Origin: Sulfurovum sp.
Lineage (GTDB): Bacteria; Campylobacterota; Campylobacteria; Campylobacterales; Sulfurovaceae
Reading direction: 5' to 3'
DNA: 5,260 bases
Assembly (NCBI GenBank): GCA_021159425.1
Contig: JAGGRU010000013.1
Location: forward strand, 1-5,260
Shown: positions 1 to 5,260 of the stretch, one piece after another
Position numbering within the stretch: the stretch's first letter is position 1
How the letters are laid out: each line of letters begins with the position of its first letter
The notes under the pieces: model-generated
What the model saw: the letters and a program-made list of their open reading frames with translations, nothing else
Databases searched by the model: none
Told to the model about the DNA's origin: nothing
Program-made: the position numbers and the translations under genes

Positions 1-580
1 CTACATTGACAAAAAGCAGTGCAAGTCCCATGATGAAACCAAAATCACCCACACGGTTCAGTATGAATGCTTTATTGGCAGCAGTAATATTGGCTGATTC
101 CTGATGATAGAACCCAATAAGAAGATAAGAACTTAATCCTACCAGTTCCCAACCTATGAACATTATAATAGGATTGTCTGCCAGAACTAAAAGAAGCATA
201 CTTCCCATAAAGAGATTGAAATAGGCAAAGAATTTTCCATACGCTTCATCCTCTTTCATATAGCCTGCTGCATAGATATGGATGAGTGTTCCAATGAATG
301 TAATGAAAGATATCATTACAACAGAGAGTCTGTCAGCCATAAATGCTATGGAGATATTAAAGTCACCAATATCTATCCATTGGAACAAAGTATTATGTAT
401 AGTATCACTTCCGTTAAGGAGTTGATATCCGACTATCAATGACAATAGGGTCATGATCGCAGGTACCCCTACTCCAACGATGGTATAAAATGTATATCTA
501 TTGGCTTTTGTATCACTCAAATAGACTATTGCGAGTAGTAATGCAGATAAAAAAGGTAATACAACAATTAAACTAAGCAT
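1..580 (-). CDS. nuoL: NADH-quinone oxidoreductase subunit L (NuoL), N-terminal part, 3' end cut by window edge
   Basis: This is the distal antiporter-like proton-pumping subunit (ND5 homologue). I translated 193 complete codons from ATG 580 to the window edge with no stop; the family is about 600-650 residues, so some 420 or more are missing. Landmarks: a hydrophobic N-terminus (MLSLIVVLPFLSALLLA), D83-R84 in FMADRLSVVM, IHIYAAGYM then FFAYFNLFMGSM, the hallmark GWELVGLSSYLLIGFY (143-158) with E145 corresponding to the proton-path glutamate E144 of E. coli NuoL, and NKAFILNRVGDFGF (169-182) with R176 and D179 corresponding to R175 and D178. These favour NuoL over NuoM, NuoN or an Mrp subunit, as does its place right after nuoK. 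The Shine-Dalgarno AAGGAG at 587-592 lies six bases upstream of the ATG, inside nuoK; the two genes overlap by eight bases. Confidence 0.96.
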   Translation of the reverse strand, partial: MLSLIVVLPFLSALLLAIVYLSDTKANRYTFYTIVGVGVPAIMTLLSLIVGYQLLNGSDTIHNTLFQWIDIGDFNISIAFMADRLSVVMISFITFIGTLIHIYAAGYMKEDEAYGKFFAYFNLFMGSMLLLVLADNPIIMFIGWELVGLSSYLLIGFYHQESANITAANKAFILNRVGDFGFIMGLALLFVNV

Positions 581-887
581 TGTTCTCTCCTTCACTTAAG
601 GCATGGAAAGTATCACTGTCTATGGTTCTGTTCTCACGATAGAGATGAACAATCATCGCCAGAAAAACAGCTGCTTCAGAAGCAATAACACCTATCATAA
701 GCAGTGCCATCACAGAACCGCTTGCATCTCCAAGTACTTTTGAGAGTGTTGCCAAAATAAGGGATACAGAACTTAACATCAATTCAATGGACATATAGAG
801 AATAAAAAGATTCTTTCTGCTCACAAGCCCCACAAGTCCGATACTGAAAAGGATCGACGCTAAAAGAAAAAACATATTTGGAGTCAT
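573..887 (-). CDS. nuoK: NADH-quinone oxidoreductase subunit K (NuoK)
   Basis: This small antiporter-like membrane subunit (ND4L homologue) carries buried glutamates of the central proton path. It is 104 residues (E. coli 100), with three hydrophobic helices at about 5-22, 27-50 and 57-83. The two functionally important glutamates are present: E35 in SIELML (E36 in E. coli) and E71 in ASEAAVFLAM (E72 in E. coli). The polar tail after residue 84 has the usual NuoK look with an IDSD motif. ATG 887 overlaps the nuoJ stop and is preceded by AAAGGGG at 894-900 with six bases of spacing. The last codons overlap the nuoL start by eight bases. Confidence 0.97.
   Translation of the reverse strand: MTPNMFFLLASILFSIGLVGLVSRKNLFILYMSIELMLSSVSLILATLSKVLGDASGSVMALLMIGVIASEAAVFLAMIVHLYRENRTIDSDTFHALSEGENNA
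587..592 (-). promoter_or_regulatory. Shine-Dalgarno site for nuoL, inside the nuoK 3' end
   Basis: The minus-strand reading is AAGGAG with six bases to the ATG at 580. It confirms the nuoL start at 580, just before the nuoK TAG, and supports translational coupling of the two membrane subunits. Confidence 0.75.
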
Positions 888-1396
888 GATCTTCCCCTTT
901 CTTTGTTTTTACTCTTTCTGGCGATGACAATGGCACTGACCATAGCACTTAAAAGTAAAATAGATAAAATTTCAAAAGGCAGTACCCATTCGCTGAAGAG
1001 CTCTTTTCCTATCACTTTTGAATTGATGGTCTCCATAGTGGAAAAATGATCCGGCAGTGTTGCCAGTGCTTTATAGAGCAGGATCGTAAAGGGTGCCACT
1101 AAAATAGAGGTGAAAATGATCCATTTGTTTTTATTTGGTTCATGCGGCATATTTTTTCCGTTTGCATTCACGGTCAGGATCGTAAGCATGCTTAACACAA
1201 CCACAGCACCGACAGATACCATAATTTGGGCTACAGCCAAAAATTGACTGTTTAGCAATGCAAATATTCCTGCTAAACCTATCATGGCCACCAAAAAGCC
1301 AAATGCAGAAAAGACGGTCTGTCTATTGCTGATCATGGCAATACTTCCGCCGATCATAAACAATGCCAAAATAGAAAATATACTAATCTCTAGCAC
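884..1396 (-). CDS. nuoJ: NADH-quinone oxidoreductase subunit J (NuoJ)
   Basis: This small membrane-arm subunit (ND6 homologue) helps couple quinone reduction to proton pumping through the helix-3 conformational switch. From GTG 1396 it is 170 residues, near the family norm. Five hydrophobic segments are seen at roughly 3-22, 28-48, 51-76, 92-109 and 138-160. The third contains QIMVSVGAVVVLSMLTI, equivalent to the family IIVYxGAIMVLF region, and the last contains LPFEILSILLLSAMVSAIV, a clear NuoJ C-terminal signature. The start was chosen because AGGAG at 1404-1408 sits seven bases before GTG 1396. An in-frame GTG at 1420 would add eight charged residues (VLLERRIL) and lacks as good a ribosome site. 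The overlap with nuoI is 14 bp. The stop overlaps the nuoK ATG (ATGA). An oddity is Ser61 at the position where Tyr is usual. Confidence 0.93.
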   Translation of the reverse strand: MLEISIFSILALFMIGGSIAMISNRQTVFSAFGFLVAMIGLAGIFALLNSQFLAVAQIMVSVGAVVVLSMLTILTVNANGKNMPHEPNKNKWIIFTSILVAPFTILLYKALATLPDHFSTMETINSKVIGKELFSEWVLPFEILSILLLSAMVSAIVIARKSKNKERGRS

Positions 1397-1907
1397 AAGA
1401 ATTCTCCTCTCCAAAAGCACCTTTATTTGCTAAAAGCTGCTCTTTATTCAGTACAAAATCTTCTCTTGAATTCCCTGTGAGTGAAAAGATACCGGTATCC
1501 ATTCGAATAGCATCACAGGGACAGGCTTCTACGCAGTAACCACAAAAAACACATTCAAGAGTATCTATGAAAAAACTTTTAGGCATTTTCTCATCATGAC
1601 CGTCTTCTCTCTCTGTCGCTTCAATAAATATACAGTTTGACGGACAGGCAGTGGCACACATAAAACAGGCAACACAGGCAATAGAGTCATCTGATCTCTG
1701 TGTGAGCCTATGCAGACCACGATATCTGTCTGTGATGTCTGTCGGTTGCTCTTCAGGATATTCCAGAGTATCAACCGCATTAATGTCACTTACATTGTCA
1801 AAGAGGTGTTTAAACGTTACTTTTACACCATCATAAATTGCCGGCAGATACAGCTTGTCTTTAAAAGAGCTGCCATATCTTGGTATGACTGTTATTTTTT
1901 GTTTCAT
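1383..1907 (-). CDS. nuoI: NADH-quinone oxidoreductase subunit I (NuoI), 2x[4Fe-4S] ferredoxin-type
   Basis: This peripheral-arm ferredoxin-like subunit holds clusters N6a and N6b and relays electrons from NuoG toward N2 and quinone. The protein is 174 residues (E. coli NuoI 180). Two classical CxxCxxCxxxCP motifs are present: C78, C81, C84, C88 in CVACFMCATACP, and C119, C122, C125, C129 in CVFCGYCVEACP, each followed by an extra Cys or Asn typical of the family loop. The RYRGLH segment (61-66), just before the first motif, matches the usual NuoI region. The chosen start is ATG 1907, in a TAATG overlap with the nuoH stop and preceded by TAGGA at 1916-1920, eight bases away. The frame can be extended to 1979, but those 24 residues are read from inside nuoH and are not NuoI-like. 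The tail after residue 140 (to GEENSCARD) is also NuoI-like. The 3' end overlaps the nuoJ start. Confidence 0.97.
   Translation of the reverse strand: MKQKITVIPRYGSSFKDKLYLPAIYDGVKVTFKHLFDNVSDINAVDTLEYPEEQPTDITDRYRGLHRLTQRSDDSIACVACFMCATACPSNCIFIEATEREDGHDEKMPKSFFIDTLECVFCGYCVEACPCDAIRMDTGIFSLTGNSREDFVLNKEQLLANKGAFGEENSCARD
1404..1412 (-). promoter_or_regulatory. Shine-Dalgarno site for nuoJ, inside the nuoI 3' end
   Basis: The minus-strand reading is GGAGAGGAG, ending seven bases before the GTG at 1396. Its strength and spacing select GTG 1396 over the upstream in-frame GTG 1420, which would place this site inside the nuoJ coding region. It lies within the last codons of nuoI, so ribosomes finishing nuoI would pass over it, consistent with coupled translation. 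Confidence 0.75.
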
Positions 1908-3199
1908 TACGTAATTCCTACAACGACGAGCGCTGTGATAAAGAGATTTAAAAGAGAGAGTGGTAAAAGATAGTACCATCCCAAATGCTGCACCTGGTCA
2001 TAACGAAATCGTGGCACAGTCCATCTGATAAGGATGAAAAAGATATTGAACATCATCAGTTTCACTACAAACACTACGATCTGAAAGAGCATAACTGTAA
2101 TGGAATTTGCCAAAGAACTGTCTGCAAAAAATGCCAGATAGAGTAAGATCACTTCAATCAGTGCTGTCATACTCAAAAGAGCGATCGTCAAGACTTTTGT
2201 TTCAAAGTTTCTTCCGCTGTCTGTGCTGACTGTAGGACGAACTGTATTGTTTTTTCTCATCCATTTAATGAGAAGTCCGACTATAACAGGTACTGAGATC
2301 ATCAATACCATAGCAAAAACAGAGAAATTCTGAAGCATCATCTCTGTACTGACCCACGGAATTTGATATCCGCCGAAGATCACAGTAATAATAACAGCAG
2401 ATGCCGTATTCATAGCAATATATTCACCCATGAAATACATTGCAAATTTCATAGCGGTATGTTCTGTCATAAATCCTGCAACAATCTCACTCTCACCTTC
2501 TGCAACGGTAAAAGGGTTACGGTTTGTTTCGGCAAAAAGTGAAACAATGAGTATGATACTGGCTATAGGCTGGACTAAAATACCCCAGGCAGGCAGAAAA
2601 GCGAAAAATGTACCGCTTTGCCACTGCACCATAGCATTAAAATCGACAGTATTGTAAGTGATGATAAAGGCTAAAATACTCAGTCCCAAGGGTAATTCAT
2701 AAGAGATGACCATAGAACCTGCACGGGCTGATCCTAAAAGTGCATATTTGTTATGTGAGAGCCAACCACCGAAGATCACACCCAAAACACCGATAGCACC
2801 AATCGCAAGGTACCATAAAACCCCATAATCAATAGGAAGTGCCTGAACTCTTAAAGCTTCACCGTCTATATGCAAAGTATCAGCAAAAGGGATCGCCATA
2901 AAGGCTAAAAGTGCTACAGCAAAGGTAATGACCGGTGCCAACATAAAGAGCCATTTTCCGGTTTTTATATGCGAAGGGTAATACTCTTCTTTGAGTAACA
3001 GTTTTACTACATCTGCAAAAGACTGGACAACGCCACCAAAACGAAAACCAAATACATTGGTACGATTCGGGCCGAGTCTGTCCTGAATAAGAGAAGCTAC
3101 ACGTCTCTCCAGCCAAACCAATACAGGAATGGTAAGAAGCGCAAGCAGTGCACCCAAAACAAAAGACAGTATGGCTATCAATATTGCTGCTAAACTCAT
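1907..3199 (-). CDS. nuoH: NADH-quinone oxidoreductase subunit H (NuoH), long form with extra transmembrane hairpin
   Basis: This inner-membrane subunit joins the peripheral and membrane arms, shaping the quinone tunnel and the first proton path. Family signatures seen: VWLERRVASLIQDRLGPNR (28-46), the GW.SHNKYALLGS.RA loop (145-160) with YELPLG after it, ETNR.PF (224-230) followed by the acidic AEGESE loop (233-238), the TEH...KFA..FMGEY stretch (245-260), and the C-terminal PRFRYDQ...GW..LLPL (396-414). It is 430 residues against about 325-335 in E. coli and Campylobacter. Between FGGY (275-278) and PRFRYDQ (396-402) there are about 120 residues, compared with roughly 45 in E. coli NuoH as I recall it. 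The excess holds two hydrophobic stretches (about 292-312 and 336-358) separated by a basic loop. ATG 3199 overlaps the nuoG stop (ATGA), with an AAGG just upstream. The stop shares one base with the nuoI start. Identification is firm; the meaning of the insertion is unknown. Confidence 0.96.
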   Translation of the reverse strand: MSLAAILIAILSFVLGALLALLTIPVLVWLERRVASLIQDRLGPNRTNVFGFRFGGVVQSFADVVKLLLKEEYYPSHIKTGKWLFMLAPVITFAVALLAFMAIPFADTLHIDGEALRVQALPIDYGVLWYLAIGAIGVLGVIFGGWLSHNKYALLGSARAGSMVISYELPLGLSILAFIITYNTVDFNAMVQWQSGTFFAFLPAWGILVQPIASIILIVSLFAETNRNPFTVAEGESEIVAGFMTEHTAMKFAMYFMGEYIAMNTASAVIITVIFGGYQIPWVSTEMMLQNFSVFAMVLMISVPVIVGLLIKWMRKNNTVRPTVSTDSGRNFETKVLTIALLSMTALIEVILLYLAFFADSSLANSITVMLFQIVVFVVKLMMFNIFFILIRWTVPRFRYDQVQHLGWYYLLPLSLLNLFITALVVVGIT

Positions 3200-4569
3200 G
3201 ATCTTACCTTTTCAAGCCATTCAATAACCGTTGGAACAGGATCATTTTTAGATAGAGCTTTCTCACAATATTGGCTAATACCGTCTTCATTTGTTATATG
3301 CCCTGAACTTTCAACATAACTTGCAAGTGGTAAAATAAATTCTGTCTTAGCATCCTGATGCGTTCTAAAGTCTATTTTCAACTCTGCTTCAAACTCTCCG
3401 GGATGATTAAAGTTGATCAGCAGTCCACTCTTATCTGGTATATTGCTGTTAATATTCAAGTTTTCAATCGTTTTAGAGTTTGCTGCCCTGTTCGCAGATT
3501 TCAACATGTCATCTTCGAATTCTTCATCAATATAGACTTCAAGTGGAGAGCAGACATTCGCAGCTATCTCTTTGGAAAAGTCTAAAATTGCTTCTATCTC
3601 TTCCGTATAAAGATTTGCATCTATCACTACCGTGATATTGCTTTTATATTTTTCTACTAATGTCTGAAACGCTTTTATCGCTTCCTCTTCCAATATCTCT
3701 TTACCATGAAGTACGATCTTTTCCTGGCGATCTTCCTGCAAGGCTTTATAAGAGAGTCGTCCTTCATCACAGATAAAGAATCCGTTTACCTCATCATTTC
3801 TTCGAGGTCTGAATCTGTAAAGTTGATCATCTTTATACTTCATTTTATTGTGGTCAATGTAAATATTGCACCCTTTGGCACAACCGTGACATATGGAATC
3901 CACAGTCTTTAGAAACCAAACCCTTTGGCTAAATCTGAAATCTTTAGAGGTTAAGGCTCCGACAGGACAGAGATCCACCACATTCATGGCATAAGGATTG
4001 TCAAGTTTTCTTCCCGGCATGGTACTGACCCTGGCATGATCACCACGACCAATGATACCAAGTTCATGTGTGCCTGTGATCTTATCTGTAAACCTGGTAC
4101 ATCTGGCACAAAGTACACAACGCTCCTGGTCGAGCATTACATTGGAACCAAGGTCTACTTTTTTTAATCCTTTTACCTTTTCGGGTATGGTAATTTTTGA
4201 ATCATTCAGTCCATAGTCCATATAAAAATTCTGTAGTGAGCATTCACCGGCCTGATCACAGGTAGGACAGTCAACAGGGTGGTTAATGAGCTCCAGTTCC
4301 AAAATATCTGTATGTACTTTCTCTATATTCTCACCGGTAGAACGTACTTCCATCCCTTCTTTTATCAACGTATCACAAGCGATCTGTGGTCTCTTCTGCC
4401 CTTCTATCTCCACCATACACATACGACAATTCCCGTCTGCACCCAATGCTTCATGGTAACAAAAGTAAGGTACTTTGATCTTCTCTTTGATCAGCAGATC
4501 GATGAGAAGTGTGCCTTTTTCAGCATTAAAAGCCCTTTTGTCAACTATAACTTCTACCATTTCACTCAT
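3196..4569 (-). CDS. nuoG: NADH-quinone oxidoreductase subunit G (NuoG), short form with reduced C-terminal domain
   Basis: This peripheral-arm subunit wires electrons from NuoF toward NuoI through several Fe-S clusters. Ligand sets visible in order: [2Fe-2S] N1b at C37, C48, C51, C65; N5 at H97, C101, C104, C110 (HxxxCxxCxxxxxC); N4 at C151, C154, C157 and C201 (the latter in CPVGAL); and an N7-type set at C227, C230, C234 and C267. The protein is 457 residues, whereas E. coli NuoG is about 900. After residue 280 only about 180 residues remain, containing a hydrophobic strand (ITVVID, 312-317) and a terminal block LPLASYVESSG.ITNEDG (414-430) that resembles the end of the molybdopterin-oxidoreductase-like domain. 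The middle of that domain seems lost. The stop overlaps the nuoH ATG, so this is not a frameshifted remnant with a second half downstream. Start ATG 4569 has a GAGGGGG Shine-Dalgarno at 4574-4580; an ATG three codons later is a weaker alternative. HoxU is excluded because it ends near residue 240. Confidence 0.95.
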   Translation of the reverse strand: MSEMVEVIVDKRAFNAEKGTLLIDLLIKEKIKVPYFCYHEALGADGNCRMCMVEIEGQKRPQIACDTLIKEGMEVRSTGENIEKVHTDILELELINHPVDCPTCDQAGECSLQNFYMDYGLNDSKITIPEKVKGLKKVDLGSNVMLDQERCVLCARCTRFTDKITGTHELGIIGRGDHARVSTMPGRKLDNPYAMNVVDLCPVGALTSKDFRFSQRVWFLKTVDSICHGCAKGCNIYIDHNKMKYKDDQLYRFRPRRNDEVNGFFICDEGRLSYKALQEDRQEKIVLHGKEILEEEAIKAFQTLVEKYKSNITVVIDANLYTEEIEAILDFSKEIAANVCSPLEVYIDEEFEDDMLKSANRAANSKTIENLNINSNIPDKSGLLINFNHPGEFEAELKIDFRTHQDAKTEFILPLASYVESSGHITNEDGISQYCEKALSKNDPVPTVIEWLEKVRS

Positions 4570-5260
4570 AATGCCCCCTCAAATTCATCTCTGAATCGTT
4601 CGATAAATGAGACTATCACTGTTGTGACAGATGGTGCAAAAACACAAATGGTCTTCCCGTTCATTGTTTGTGCTACCTCTAACAGTTTGTCAATATCTTC
4701 TTTTGTACCACGTTTATCGAGTATTTTCCCTACGAGTTTATCGACCCAGCCTGTTCCCTCTCTACAAGGTGTACATTGTCCACAGGACTCTTCGTGGTAA
4801 AACTCCAATATATTCTTCAACGCAGTCACCATACAAGTATCTTCATCCATGAGGATCATACCGCCTGTACCTAAAGAACTACCAATACCACGCAGTGCTT
4901 CATAATCAAGTGTCAAATTCTCTACTTCCTGAGCATTTAAGACACCACAGGAGACACCACCGGGAATCACTGCTTTGAGTTTCTTCCCGTTTTTGATCCC
5001 ACCACCGTAATGGTTTATATACTCCATCATAGAAGTGCCGAACTCAGCTTCATAGACACCCGGATTTTCAATATGCCCAGACATGGCAAAAAGCAATGTT
5101 CCCGGGCTTTTCTCTGTTCCGTACGCTCGGTAAGCATCGGCACCATTTTCAACAATGAAAGGTACCGTAGCAATGGTCTCTACATTATTGACTAAAGTAG
5201 GATTACCAAAGTACCACTCCGGCTCTTTTTGTTTAGGCTTGAGTCTTGGATGTCCTCTTT
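4566..5260 (-). CDS. nuoF: NADH-quinone oxidoreductase subunit F (NuoF), C-terminal part, 5' end cut by window edge
   Basis: This is the FMN- and NADH-binding subunit at the tip of the complex I peripheral arm; it takes hydride from NADH and feeds electrons to cluster N3. The open frame continues to the window edge at 5260 (first full codon at 5258), giving 230 visible residues. The family is about 420-430 residues, so roughly the N-terminal 190, including the Gly-rich nucleotide loop, lie outside. Visible landmarks in order are a GNPTLVNNVET segment (family NuoF/HoxF hallmark), the IPGG motif, GSSLGTGG followed by MDED, and the N3 [4Fe-4S] ligands in ESCGQCTPCREG plus the later Cys in GKTIC (visible residues 159, 162, 165 and 205). 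All four cysteines are intact. A TTG at 5096 lies mid-domain and is not the start. The TGA stop overlaps the nuoG ATG (ATGA). HoxF or a formate dehydrogenase beta subunit is excluded by the nuo gene context. Confidence 0.97.
   Translation of the reverse strand, partial: RGHPRLKPKQKEPEWYFGNPTLVNNVETIATVPFIVENGADAYRAYGTEKSPGTLLFAMSGHIENPGVYEAEFGTSMMEYINHYGGGIKNGKKLKAVIPGGVSCGVLNAQEVENLTLDYEALRGIGSSLGTGGMILMDEDTCMVTALKNILEFYHEESCGQCTPCREGTGWVDKLVGKILDKRGTKEDIDKLLEVAQTMNGKTICVFAPSVTTVIVSFIERFRDEFEGAL

Noticed and set aside
1397..1420. Upstream GTG start of nuoJ at 1420
   Set aside because: It would put the strong GGAGAGGAG site inside the gene and add a charged leader; GTG 1396 has the right spacing. 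It cannot be excluded entirely without N-terminal data.
1651..1973. Two short plus-strand open frames opposite nuoI
   Set aside because: They are fully covered by nuoI and the nuoH end, whose Fe-S and membrane motifs explain the sequence; there is no independent coding signal.
1908..1979. Longer nuoI start at 1979 adding 24 residues
   Set aside because: The added residues are read out of frame from the nuoH C-terminus and do not resemble NuoI; ATG 1907 has TAATG coupling and a TAGGA site.
3196..4569. NuoG as a HoxU-type hydrogenase diaphorase subunit or as a frameshifted pseudogene
   Set aside because: HoxU ends after the N4 cluster, whereas this protein continues through an N7 set and a residual domain. 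The reading frame is intact and its stop directly overlaps nuoH, with no leftover nuoG sequence downstream.
4279..4800. Plus-strand open frame of 173 codons antisense to the nuoG/nuoF junction
   Set aside because: It lies wholly opposite two strongly conserved genes, its translation is low-complexity and resembles no family, and it has no clear ribosome site. It is a shadow of the minus-strand coding.
1..5260. CRISPR, mobile element, tRNA/rRNA, riboswitch, terminator or toxin-antitoxin system
   Set aside because: The whole window is accounted for by seven overlapping nuo genes; I saw no repeat array, inverted-repeat ends, hairpin-plus-T-run or unexplained non-coding gap.

Overview
The window is entirely protein-coding, all on the minus strand. 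It is an internal segment of a respiratory complex I (NADH:quinone oxidoreductase) operon. Read in the direction of transcription, from 5260 down to 1, the order is nuoF (3' part) - nuoG - nuoH - nuoI - nuoJ - nuoK - nuoL (5' part). This is the canonical bacterial nuo order. Every junction overlaps: ATGA at F/G, G/H and J/K, TAATG at H/I, about 14 bp at I/J and 8 bp at K/L. There is therefore no intergenic space, and I see no promoter, terminator, RNA gene, mobile element, repeat array or CRISPR. The only regulatory elements are Shine-Dalgarno sequences lying inside the preceding genes.

Functional layout: NuoF and NuoG belong to the peripheral arm. NuoF carries FMN, cluster N3 and NADH oxidation; NuoG carries clusters N1b, N4, N5 and N7. 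NuoI carries N6a and N6b and passes electrons toward quinone. NuoH is the membrane subunit that forms the quinone chamber and the E-channel. NuoJ, NuoK and NuoL belong to the proton-pumping membrane arm. All Fe-S ligands expected in the visible parts of NuoF, NuoG and NuoI are present, as are the key charged residues of NuoK and NuoL, so the enzyme looks functional.

The system itself is well known and I do not see a new one. Three architectural oddities deserve a second look. NuoG is only 457 residues, about half the usual size, because the molybdopterin-oxidoreductase-like domain is shrunken while all Fe-S motifs remain. NuoH is 430 residues, about 100 longer than usual, mostly because of an apparent extra two-helix hairpin before the last helix. 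NuoJ appears to have Ser in place of the usually conserved Tyr in its third helix.

Organism: moderately AT-rich DNA with frequent ATA and TTA codons, together with the protein flavour, suggests a Gram-negative chemolithotroph-type bacterium. My best guess is Campylobacterota (Sulfurovum/Sulfurimonas-like), as an inference only; Aquificota or another deep-branching group is possible. Campylobacter and Helicobacter lack ordinary nuoE/nuoF, so a classical nuoF next to nuoG would argue against those genera.
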